The position numbers and the translations under genes were made by a program. The notes under the pieces are model-generated. The model searched no databases. It was not told the origin of the DNA and worked only from the letters and a program-made list of their open reading frames with translations. Below, piece by piece: positions 10,312 through 19,359 of a stretch of 19,447 nucleotides of DNA. The number at the start of each line of letters is the position of its first letter. Position 1 is the first letter of the stretch. The stretch comes from Spirogloea muscicola (lineage: Eukaryota > Streptophyta > Zygnematophyceae > Spirogloeales > Spirogloeaceae), in NCBI GenBank assembly GCA_009602725.1, contig WELB01000153.1, positions 63,098 to 82,544 on the forward strand, written 5' to 3'.

Positions 10312-11554
10312 TCACAAGCAGACAGGCTCATCGTTGAGGCTGCTGTCGGCTGTTATCTCAGCCAGAAATGCAGCATGCTCTGCTGGATCAATGTGCAGCA
10401 GCATGCGGAGGTCCACAATAGCTCGCTGCCGCCGTATGTCGAGCGAGGAGCTCTGAAGGTGGAAGGCGCTCAAGACGGCATGGTATGCCCTCTGCTCCAT
10501 CTTGCGCTGGGCAGAGCTCAAGAAAGGGCCATCAGGCGACTGCACTCCTGCCATGAGGCCACCAGGGCTGCCACAATCCCAGCCATTGATGATACCATCT
10601 CCACTGCCGCTGCCAGCATCAAGCAGTGGTGGCGGCCTTGTGCTTATGGGGGTAGAGGCGCCATCCATCCACTGCCGCTTGCCACCACCCTTCAGATCGT
10701 GCAGCATAGCTGAGCCAGAGGACTCTGACGTGGTGGGGCACTCCTTCGTGCCAGCCGCCTCAATTGGCATATGCAAGCGGACGACAAGGTCCTGCGATAC
10801 CAGCAACCAAGGGGCAGAAGATCAGTCAAGGGACACATCGACTTGCTGACTTGAGCTCACAGACACGCGACATGCAGGCCAACAGTGAACAGAGCCTGAG
10901 CCGCTAGTCGTTGATTGTGGCAGCAGAAGGGACAGAAAGAATCTCTACTCTCTTTCAAGTGAAAGTGCCAATGTCATTACGTCTCAGGGAAGGACATGAT
11001 AACATCGGCATCCGCGGACAACGTCCGGCTTTGCATTTGTTAGCTGATCACAAAGACATGGGGCTCCACTAAGACCGCGAGCGCTCCTGAGAAAGAGCTC
11101 TACGGCCTGCTCGGCGACTCACGGGTGTCTTGACGTGCCATATGCCGTGGATGCAGTCCTGGCGTGTCCGCAGCATGCTCGGCGCGAAGTGGAGGCTCTC
11201 GGAGGTGGTCGGGAAGTACACCCCGTACTCGACGACGGCACCAGTGCCGTCTGCAGCTCGCAAGGCGTGCGTGACGAGGCCCTGCCACCAGCCGTCGTTG
11301 TAGAAGGCCTCAATGGCGCAGCGCGGGCGCCACCTGAGCGGCTCGTCGTCGATCTGCGGTGGCCGCGGGCGCACGGCATTCACGGAGACGAGCTCCTCGA
11401 GCTTGGCATCGGAGCTCTACTCCGCCGGCAGCTCCTCGTACTGCACGAGCAACTGGTGGCTCGTGCGCTGCAGCACGACCGCCGTCCACCAGGAGCCCTG
11501 GAAGCCGTCGCCGCTGCCGGCGACCTCGACCAAGCTGCCCTTGCGGAAGACCAT
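10312..11554 (-). CDS. Plant Tudor/Agenet plus ENT-domain protein, in-frame TAG
   Basis: Two exons on the minus strand, 11554-11123 and 10791-10312, join in phase 0 (CCC|GTGAGT and TATCGCAG|GAC) to about 303 codons ending in TGA. The start MVFRKGSLVEVAGSGDGF resembles plant Tudor-like RNA-binding/Agenet proteins, which begin with a similar FRKGS-VEV motif. A first Agenet module (WWTAVVLQRTSHQLLVQYEE) is followed by VRPRPPQIDDEPLRW and a second one (IEAFYNDGWWQGLV) near residues 72-130. The second exon has a low-complexity linker and an ENT domain near 235-295 (EQRAYHAVLSAF, VDLRMLLHIDPAEHAAFLAE). The family is thought to read histone marks or bind RNA in the nucleus; the order Agenet then ENT matches certain plant Tudor-like proteins, not EMSY-like ones, where ENT comes first. 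A TAG at 11419-11417 (codon 46) interrupts the first exon between matching parts, with no plausible intron around it. It may be an assembly error, a nonsense allele or a young pseudogene. Confidence 0.8.
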
Positions 11555-11627
11555 GGCCGCCTCAACTGCGGCCGCAGCGCCGTTGCGCCACGCTGCTCTC
11601 CGCAGTCCTTGTCTCCTCCGCAAGATC

Positions 11628-11651
11628 AGCTCAGCTAAGCTGAACTGAGCT
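11628..11651. repeat. Inverted repeat AGCTCAG/CTGAGCT
   Basis: Seven-base arms at 11628-11634 and 11645-11651 flank a 10-base loop. Further GAGCTC and CAGCTGAG words follow to 11683. It lies 74 bases upstream of the Tudor/ENT start codon, so it could form a hairpin in the leader or be a promoter element. This is sequence pattern only. Confidence 0.5.
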
Positions 11652-11692
11652 CAGAGCCTAGAGCTCAGCGCAGTCAGCTGAGCGCAGCCGAA

Positions 11693-12025
11693 ATGGCCGC
11701 GCCGCGGCGGGGAATGCAGCGCGCGACGGCCGCGGCCAGCGCACGGGCGCCTCTGCCGCTGGACGAGGGTGGCGACGCCGCACTGCGCCGCAGCGCCCCG
11801 CGGCGGGCTCGCCCGCGAGCNGCAGCGCGGCGCGGGTGGGGAGCCCGAGGCGGCTTTTTTCCGCCACCGATGGCGCTGCGGCGACGGCCCAAGCGGCGAG
11901 GCGACGGGACGCGACGCGACGGCGACGAGACGTCAGAAGGCCGGCCTGCCGCCGCGACGTTACTTCTAAACCCGACTCATCGTCATTGCTTGGAGCTCGA
12001 TGGCCCCCCTTTCCATCCCGAGTAG
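11693..12025 (+). CDS. Doubtful GC-rich ORF, possible truncated first exon
   Basis: A 110-codon ORF rich in Arg and Ala starts at an ATG (MAAPRRGMQRATAAASARAP) 138 bases from the divergent Tudor/ENT start. No domain is recognised. The N-terminal composition is like an organellar transit peptide, and an N at 11821 interrupts the frame. After about 11950 the sequence becomes ordinary non-coding-like DNA and then repeats. It may be the first exon of a gene whose remainder was lost at the gap, or just chance reading of GC-rich promoter DNA. Confidence 0.2.
   Translation: MAAPRRGMQRATAAASARAPLPLDEGGDAALRRSAPRRARPRXAARRGWGARGGFFPPPMALRRRPKRRGDGTRRDGDETSEGRPAAATLLLNPTHRHCLELDGPPFHPE
11821..11821. 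other. Single N in GC-rich block
   Basis: This unread base lies 128 bases after the ATG at 11693 in an extremely GC-rich stretch. Like the other two Ns in the window, it may be a collapsed gap. Confidence 0.5.
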
Positions 12026-12765
12026 GCACAGGCCCCACTGAACTCATCATATAGTGTAGGAAGCGACATGATCATACACAAAATGGTGATGACATTGAGG
12101 GGTAAGTGAGCCTCATTCGTGGTTCTTGCTTTGTTGTCACTTCTAGCGCTTTTTGGCCTCTTCGAACCTTGTTCATTCTTGTCGAGGGGGGGAGGCCCAA
12201 GGGGCCAAGCTCAAACGAGGCCCCTTGGTCCGGCCTTGGGGCCGGCCTGGAGGTGTCCTGTAAGTCAGCTGGTGCACTGCTAACTCGACTGCAACCGTGG
12301 CGACTGGCGGCCCTGGCAGGGAGGAATAGCTCCTTATGAATGGCAATGGTTGAGAGAAGTGAGCTCTTCCGGAGGAAAGAAAGCGGCTCTTCATATTGAC
12401 AGCAATGGCTGCGAGAGGCCAGCCCAAAGGTATGGACAAGATCTGAAAGGGCCGGATGGCACAAAAAGCAGGACCCTTGTCTCCAAGACCCCAACGTATG
12501 GCCAGAACAGCTCCTCCACAGTAAGAAAGTGCGGTCAGATTAACTGGTGGCTGTGAGAGGCCAGCCCAAAGGAATGGACAAGGTCTGAAGGAGCCGGAGT
12601 GCTAAATACTAAGACAACAGCAAGGGACCCAGTAAGGCAATGGCTGTGAGAAGAAGCGTGCCCTTCCAGGCTCTTCGGGGTTACTAAGCTCCCCTCAATT
12701 ATTGTTGCATCAGGAAGCTGGTCGAGCCTTAGCTGGTAGCACCAGAGCTTGTCGACTGCTGTCTG

Positions 12766-12838
12766 GTATTCGGGCATCAGTTAGCGACCTCTATGTGCTG
12801 ACTTGTGGTTACTGAGCGGGTCAGCTTAGCAGCAGGTG
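12766..12838. repeat. Duplicated block, copy 1 (short form)
   Basis: GTATTCGGGCATCAGTTAGC with the following GACCTCTA (12766-12793) and GGTCAGCTTAGCAGCAGGTG (12818-12837) recur at 14685-14801. Here the spacer between the two blocks is short and lacks the GGGCGAGC repeat piece. Confidence 0.85.
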
Positions 12839-13929
12839 ATGCACATTTGTCTTTTGCCTTTGTACTTAGCCACACAGGCAGGCCCTCCATCTCTTAACAT
12901 ACACTCCATTCCCTCCGCTGAAGTCTCGTGCACAGCTGTGTGCTTCAGAAGCCTTTCGGCTCTTCGGACCTTGTCCATTCTTGGGCTGGCCTTTCCCACT
13001 ACCTTGCCTTGGAAGGGCTTCCTAAAAGCACGGAACCACTCTTCGTGCCAGGTGGCCCGAGCAAATCGCCTCCAGAATTCGAGAGGCGCCCCCACTTAGG
13101 TGTGACGTCTTAAGAGTATAAGAGGCTAATATGCAGAGAATTTGCCGCCCCCTTCACACTGGGGGCCCCGCCACGTGGGCGGGGCGTGTCGGTGCTGGAT
13201 GGGAGAGGGTGAATGAGCGAGGCGCTAGTAACAGATACAAACCGCATACGGTGAGGGAGGTAGCTCCGGCCAGCCCCTCTCCCATCCCACCCCTTGTGTT
13301 GTTCTTTTGGGTTAACCTCCTAACATCCATTTGCCTTCGTTGCTGCGTAGCGTTTTAGGCCCCTCCGTCATTTGGCCCCTTCGAACCTCCGTCATTCTAA
13401 TTCTTTTCGGGCTGGCTTTTCACAGCCCTTGCCCCTATGAGGAGAGCCACTTCCTTTGCCACTGCCTTTCTTCCATCATACTCGGACTGGCTTTCACAGC
13501 CCTCGTCCTCACATCCTTTCTTTTCAATGCGCTATTTCTCTTTCAGTCGCTGTTGTGAACCTCGTCGTTCATCTTTGGGCTGGCTCTACGCGTACATTCC
13601 TTTTGGGCCTTGTCAATTCCAATCCTCGTCACATTATTCCACTGCCAGCCAGCTCCTTCTCGTCCAAAGGGGCCAATAAGCACTGCACTAGTCTCCAAGA
13701 CGTCAGTAAGTACTCAATCACCCTCTAGTCAGCAAGGGCTGTGAATAGCCAGCCAGAAAACTGACAGGGTCCAAACGGGCCAAAAGCGCTGTCTCAGAGC
13801 TTGGGTAGGATGGATCAGTAAGTAACCCCGCCAGTCAATCTGGCCGCGCTTTCTTTAGTTAACCACGAGTGAGGAGCCGCAGATTTGACAGACTAGCAGC
13901 CGGAAAGCAATCCCCCTGACGGAAGCCAG

Positions 13930-13990
13930 AGGCTGCAGCTAGAGCACGGCCAGCACGCAGGTGCAAGGCGTGGGCCATGAACCGCTGAAG
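13930..13990. repeat. 61-bp direct repeat, copy 1
   Basis: This block (AGGCTGCAGC, then GCAAGGCGTGGGCCATG) recurs at 14112-14172 with a handful of substitutions, 182 bases downstream in the same orientation. Confidence 0.85.
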
Positions 13991-14111
13991 GCAATGGTTG
14001 TGAGAAGAAAGTGGCTCTCCCCATGGGGGCAAGGGCTGTGAAAAGCCAGCCTGAAAAGAATTGACATAGGCTAGAAGGGGCCAGAGACGGAGGGGCCTAA
14101 AGGCTCTCTAG

Positions 14112-14172
14112 AGGCTGCAGCGAAGGCACGGCCAACACGCAGATGCAAGGCGTGGGCCATGGACCGCTGGAG
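14112..14172. repeat. 61-bp direct repeat, copy 2
   Basis: Second copy of the 13930-13990 block. Both are followed by reverse-orientation fragments of the hairpin-core repeat, so the duplicated unit is probably larger and diverged. Confidence 0.85.
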
Positions 14173-14684
14173 AGGTCTGACAAGGACTGATAGCCAGCCC
14201 AGAAAGAATGGACGAAGGTCCAGGAAGAGAGTGCACGCCCATGGGAAGAGGGGCTGGCAAAGTCAGCCCAATAAGATTGTACAAACCGCACGCCGGTAGA
14301 AAAATCACGTAGGCCCTTGCCACCTTTTGAGAGAAGCCACTTTCTTGTCGCGCCTCCGGCGCCCTCGGGCGGTCACGCGTCAGCCTGCACCTCAGCCACC
14401 CTGGCATAGGGCTTCCCTTTAGCTGCTTTCTTTCTTTGTGTGCTTTGGTTTCTTAGCGCTTCCTCTGGCTTCCTCTGGCCCCCTTATCGTTCTTTGTTCA
14501 TTCTTTTTTGGGCTGGCTTGTCCAGCCCCTATCCTCAATGGGCGAGCCCTTTCAATTCCCTTTAGGTAGCCCACTTTGTGCACCAGCTTTCGCCTGAACA
14601 GTACACACGCCGCTAGAATTGGCCACATCCATTTCATGCGCACAGCACGCCTTTCTCTCTTGCTCGTGTACCTTATCACATCCC

Positions 14685-14801
14685 GTATTCGGGCATCAGT
14701 TAGCGACCTCTACGTCTATGGCCCCCTATCCTCAATGGGCGAGCACTTTCTTCTACGTTCTTGACTCGCTTTGACTGAGCCGGTCAGCTTAGCAGCAGGT
14801 G
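14685..14801. repeat. Duplicated block, copy 2 (with repeat insert)
   Basis: It matches 12766-12838 at both ends. Between them it carries about 44 extra bases that include TATCCTCAATGGGCGAGC and CTTTCTTC, pieces of the dispersed repeat. Copy 1 therefore resembles an unfilled site. Confidence 0.75.
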
Positions 14802-15004
14802 CTGTACATCTGTCCATGTGCTGGCTTTCGAACTTGGCCACTCAGGGCCATGCTCCATGTAGTCGTGAAAACCCTCTGTATGCACCTGGCTGCATTTTAC
14901 AGCATTGCTCATTACAATTGAGCAGCAGTCTTCTTCTATTTCGCACCATACTCTCCCACTGCAGGCCAGCTCCTCCTCGCCCGCGACCGCGAGCCGGGAG
15001 CGCC

Positions 15005-18000
15005 ATGGCGGCGCTCGCCGGCGGGCGGCCCTGCGGGGCGCGCGCGGCCGANGCCGGCGCCTCCACGGCAGCGCCTCGGCGGCGGCGGCCGCGGCGGCAG
15101 AGCCAGGGAGGACCCCGACGCGGCGCATGAACCTCTTCACGGCCGTCAACGACGCCCTGAGCACCGCGCTCGACTCGGACCCCAGGTTGGCTTGCGCGGG
15201 GGCTAAATAGGAACAGAAATGATTTGATACTCAGCGCCGCTCCTCGCCGCCATTTTCCTGCCCAACTGCTGTGGAAGCTCGTGGAAGCGGCGGGCGCGGC
15301 TCTGCAGGGCGTTCGTGTTCGGCGAGGATGTGAGTTTTGGCGGCGTATTCCGCTGCACGGTCGGCCTCGCCGAGCGCTTTGGCGGGGCCCGCGTCTTCAA
15401 CACGCCCCTCTGTGAGCAGGCATGACGGACTGGGACGGCAGCTTGCGACTTCCGCCGGCGCCGCTGCAGTTGAGGGGCGAATTTCGAGCCTCTGGTGTTG
15501 CTGCCGATGACAACGGAGCAGCCACGGTTGCTCACAGACCACCTCCTGGCGCTTGCCGTCGCTGCTGCAGGGCATCATCGGCTTTGGCATAGGCTTGGCC
15601 GCCATGGTGAGCGGCCCCAGCGCGCCGCCATGGGCGTGCCTGGCTGAGCTTTGGCCACCGTTAATCTTATGACCGCCTCACATCTGTGCATCAATAGCAG
15701 AGATTGTTTTCCGGGGATTAAAGTTGATCAGGACAAGCAATTTAAATTCCTCAGCTGGAAATTTTATTCATGTACCTATGGCTGCTCAACCTTAGCCCGT
15801 GACGTGCCTCGCAGCTGACGTCTTGATGCTTCCAGGACAACCGAGCAATTGCCGAGATCCAATTTGCGGACTACATGCACCCGGCCTTTGACCAGGTCCA
15901 TACAGGACCATCGCAGCCTGGCTGCGCCTTGAAGCAGTCATTTGCCCGCTGCTTCTTGCGGTCGACGCGGCAGTGGCTCTGCTGCGGCTATCGAGCATTT
16001 CCGCCAGCGTCAACAGCCATCGAGCCCTGCACTGCTGCTGCGCCGCCTGCAGATTGTCAATGAGGCGGCCAAGTACCGCTATCGCAGCGGCGGCGAGTTC
16101 AATTGCGGCGGTGAGCGAAGGCGGGGCTCGGCGCTTGGCGACGTCGCACTGTCCACTTGGCAGACATTGCTGAGTAGAGGACTGCGATGCCGCTTACGCA
16201 CCTGCAGGGCTGACGGTGCGTGCACCATATGGGGCGGTTGGCCACGGTGGTCACTATCACTCGCAGTCGCCCGAGGCCTTCTTCATTCATGTTCCAGGCA
16301 TCAAGGTGAGGGCCACCTTTGTATCGGGAAGTGCTGTGCTACATGAGAGCTCCTCGAGGGGCTATTGCAATGACGCTCCCCTTAGCAACGTAGATACGAG
16401 GCTTGAGTGCAGCTTGAACGAGCATTAGCGAGGCTAGCTCTGAGCTCGCTTTGATCTCAAGGTTGCAAGAGCAATCGCCTGATGTGCAGGTTGTTATCCC
16501 GCGCAGCCCTGCGCAGGCCAAGGGCTTGCTGCTGGCGTCCATTCGCGACCCCAACCCCGTCATTTTCCTGGAGCCCAAGGTGAGTCCTGGCCACAGGGCG
16601 GCTTCCCTCTGGCGTCCTTGTACTCCAGATTGTGCAGCCATCAAGTAGCTGCCAACATGAGATGCAGCGCAGGAATTCAAGCGTGAACGAAAGCAAGGTT
16701 GGTCGACATGTGAGGGTCATCTTATAGAGCAGCAGCCCTGTGGCTGGGCTGCAACCCTGGAGCTGTCAGGAGAGGAGCGTCTCAGAAAGTGTATCATGCG
16801 TGCAGTGGCCAAGGCCCTGCGATTGTCTTCTTGCCATATTCCATTGCAAACCTGCTGAAAAATCAGGTTCTCAGAGACAGTGTGCCAGGACATGAAGGGA
16901 GGCCAAGCCGAGCCAATTACCAGTTTCATGAAAAGGCATAGGAAGCGGAAATCTCAATGAGGCCACGCGCCCCCACCACATGTTGCTCCTGCAGTCCCTG
17001 TACCGCATGGCTGTGGAGGAGGTGCCTGTGGACGACTACAGCCTGCCGCTCAGCCAGGCTGAGGTTTCCCTTCTTGCTCTATAATCGTTTAGCTCCCTGC
17101 AGAATCTTTGCTGGGGCCTCTGCCTTCAATGTGCACTCACCCCCTCGTTTATGTGGCATGCAATTACAGCTCAGGAGGCAAGTTTGTGTGGATGACTGTG
17201 TGGAACAGTGGGCAAGAAGCGTGCTCATTGATTATCTGCCGAGCTCGTCCAGGTTATGCGGGAGGGGTCAGACATTACGTTGGTCGGGTGGGGAGCGCAG
17301 CTGGGCCCCATGGAGAGGGCGTGCGCAGCAGCGGGTGAGGTGAGCTCCCCTTGTGCTCCTGGAACTACTGCCATTTCCCTTTGCTTGCTGGCAGGCTCGG
17401 GGCAATGGGCAGGAGATGTTGGCGTGCGTCCATCAGACTGTGTGCTCGCTCAAGGTGCTGGTCCTGCCGCTGTTGCTGGTAAGCACATGCCCAACAAACA
17501 CGTGTCATCTTTCGCGCGCCCCTGTCACAGGAGGGCATTGCCTGCGAGCTGCTAGACCTCCGCACTCTCCTGCCATGGGACCGGCAAGCCGTGGAGGCCT
17601 CTGTCAGCAAGACTGGGCGCCTCCTGGTGAGGGCGTGCATCAAGGAGCTGAGCGCTAGCGCGCGGCAGGCGCAGATGCAGGCCGGATATTGCGTGCAGCG
17701 TCGGGTTGCAATGAATGGAAAATTGCAGTGCAATTGTGGCCCTTTCTCCCATGGTGGAAAGCCCAGCAGGGCTGACCTTTACCAGGACGGTTACAAAGGC
17801 AACTTATACTTGCCGCAAAGGTTATCTCTTCTGTATCTCAGGTCAGCCATGAGGCTCCTGTGACTGGAGGCTTCGGCGCCGAGGTGGCAGCGAGCATCGC
17901 CGAGCGCTGCTTCCTGAGAGTGAGCTGTAAAAACTGGACCCAAGACAGCTCGATCTTTTTGGTGGTTTAGATGCACAGATTGATACATGTCAACTTTGCC

Positions 18001-18425
18001 AGCCGGCCATTGCCAGGAGCTATTGAGTCGTGAAGAGGTTCTCGATCTGCATTCAGTCAGTACAGCAGCAAGGATAATGCCGGCGCGAGCTTGTCTAGCC
18101 AACAGCTGGAGGCGCCGGTGGCGCGAGTATGTGGTGCAGACACGCCGTTCCCTCTGGTCTTTGAGCCCTTCTACCTTCCCAATGAGCATAAGGTTCGCTT
18201 GAAGTGCTGGGTGTCAATTCAGGACAGCAGGCGGCGCTTAGGTCCTGCGCTGTTAAGGGCCGCTTATGTGAGAGTTCAGATACCCTTAATATATTTGAAG
18301 CTCCTCTGCGCTGTACAGCCTGCACAATGTCACCCACTTTGTGATGGCTGCAGTATCCTCTCTCACTGTGCCCCTGCTGTGTCATGCAGGTCCTCGATGC
18401 CATCAAGGCCACCGTCGGCTATTAG
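15005..18425 (+). CDS. BCKDHB: Branched-chain 2-oxoacid dehydrogenase E1 beta subunit
   Basis: The product is the beta subunit of the thiamine-diphosphate-dependent E1 of the mitochondrial branched-chain 2-oxoacid dehydrogenase complex, which decarboxylates the oxoacids of Val, Leu and Ile. Exons: about 15005-15185, 15308-15419, 15571-15606, 15836-15895, 16053-16110, 16208-16305, 16490-16579, 16995-17063, 17253-17339, 17531-17626, 17842-17919, 18106-18192, 18390-18425. From the Met at 15127 ([12 protein letters not shown]) all phases agree, giving 321 residues ending in ATVGY and TAG, as in plant enzymes. Motifs, numbered from that Met: [18 protein letters not shown] with the conserved TPP-contacting Glu56, [34 protein letters not shown] with His121 and His126, [27 protein letters not shown] and [14 protein letters not shown]. 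Intron 2 is GC-AG (CAG|GCATGA). The upstream ATG at 15005 starts a transit-peptide-like reading that is out of frame with MNLF; an N at 15052 between them probably hides missing bases. If not, the start is uncertain. Confidence 0.96.
15052..15052. other. Single N in BCKDHB presequence
   Basis: The ATG at 15005 and the conserved Met at 15127 are in different frames. A gap of unknown size at this N would reconcile them, so it is unlikely to be exactly one base if 15005 is the true start. Confidence 0.6.
17395..17478 (+). other. Possible cassette exon within BCKDHB intron 9
   Basis: Inside intron 9 (17340-17530) lies an 84-base segment with a good acceptor (TTTGCTTGCTGGCAG|G) and a good donor (CTG|GTAAGC). 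It is open in the phase-0 frame and would add 28 residues ([14 protein letters not shown] onward) without shifting the frame. The exon 9-10 junction without it already matches the plant protein exactly in length, so the normal transcript should skip it. Confidence 0.3.
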
Positions 18426-19359
18426 TTCGGGCGCCGTGGACCTCAGCGCCCGCCATCAGCCACGCTACTCTCCCCTGTCGCTGCACATGTTAGTGAGCTG
18501 CGCCAGAGACAAACAGCATGAGTCGGGGGCTTGCTGAGCATGCCGCATGGGGTTTTTGGCACGACAAACGCAAGCACAGGCTGGTGGTTTCCCTGCTTGG
18601 CATCGGGCCTCAGGCGCGGCAGGCTGCGCTGCTGCCATTGACTTGGGCACAACGAAGCTTGCAGCTCTGATCACAGCTTGCTTGCTTCGCCGTACACCAG
18701 TATTAGCAGGAGCGCCTCATAGATCGATAGGTGTTGCCAGGACTGCCACTGGGCGCCCACGTCCCTGTTCTGTATTTCAATCAGCTAGCTTTACCCAGCC
18801 CCCCTTCTGGAAAGCACTTCCTTCCACGTCCTGAAGGCCGCCAGTGGCACCGACGCCGGCCCGACGCTGGCGGGAGACCAGAGTACTTTTCGTCGCGTTC
18901 TCGTTCTCGTCGGCCGTCGGCCGCCGGGTCAACGCCCGTGGCATTCGTTGGGACATAGCGTCCTCTGCGGGGCAAAGCGGGCCGCCGGAGAACTGAGTGT
19001 GGACGGCGGCCGCGGGGGGGTGGGCCGGCCGCGGCTGTCGCAGAGGACGGCATGGGGCTCTCTCTCCCTCAACACGTGCGACCATCAATGGCCGCACAAG
19101 TGTGAGCCGCTGGAAAAGTCTATTCACGGACCAGGAGCGATCTGCATTGAACAACAGAACGGTGCCTGGCCCGGGCGGCCCCTCCCCTCCCTCGCCCAGC
19201 TGCCGCCCGGCGCCGCGCCGTTGACTCCCCCCCCCCGGGGCCGTTTTCGAAGAGCTCTGGCCAGGGGACCCACTTCCAGGAGCCCAGCATCTCTGATCTG
19301 CGGCTGCTTAGCAGGGGTTACTGAGTGTCTCGTAGCAGCTTTGTTTCTGTTACTTACCG
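18426..19359. other. Intergenic stretch, no convincing gene
   Basis: After the BCKDHB stop there are only short ORFs without recognisable domains. From about 18840 to 19240 the sequence becomes GC-rich with G and C runs (G7 at 19014-19020, C10 at 19227-19236), resembling the promoter-proximal blocks seen before the other genes. A minus-strand ORF at 19154-18777 (125 codons) has no family signature. A neighbouring gene may lie beyond the right edge. Confidence 0.5.

Larger units (their letters stand above)
12060..14990. repeat. Large dispersed-repeat cluster, both orientations
   Basis: Nearly 3 kb without a supportable gene, filled with diverged copies of one repeat. The forward form reads about GGCC-TTCGAACCTTGTCC, CATTCTTTTTGGGCTGGCT, TTTCACAGCCC, TATGGGCGAGC, CTTTCTTC with short variable links. 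Forward copies or fragments: 12147-12182, 12944-13025, 13359-13461, 13466-13506, 13565-13590, 14464-14565, 14718-14765. Reverse copies: 12401-12459, 12546-12600, 13728-13792, 14020-14098, 14185-14270. The core GGGCTG...CAGCCC is self-complementary and could form a hairpin. ORFs here are short, lack domains and often run through the repeats on both strands. The proximal promoter of BCKDHB must lie at the right end. Confidence 0.75.

Noticed and set aside
11417-11419. Alternative genetic code with TAG as a sense codon
   Set aside because: BCKDHB terminates with TAG exactly where the family ends, so a general reassignment is not supported.
12173-14679. Several ORFs of 60-140 codons in the repeat cluster
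   Set aside because: They lack domains, occur on both strands over the same repeat blocks, and recur only because the repeats recur.
15231-15605. 124-codon minus-strand ORF
   Set aside because: It is antisense to BCKDHB exons 2-3 and has no family signature.
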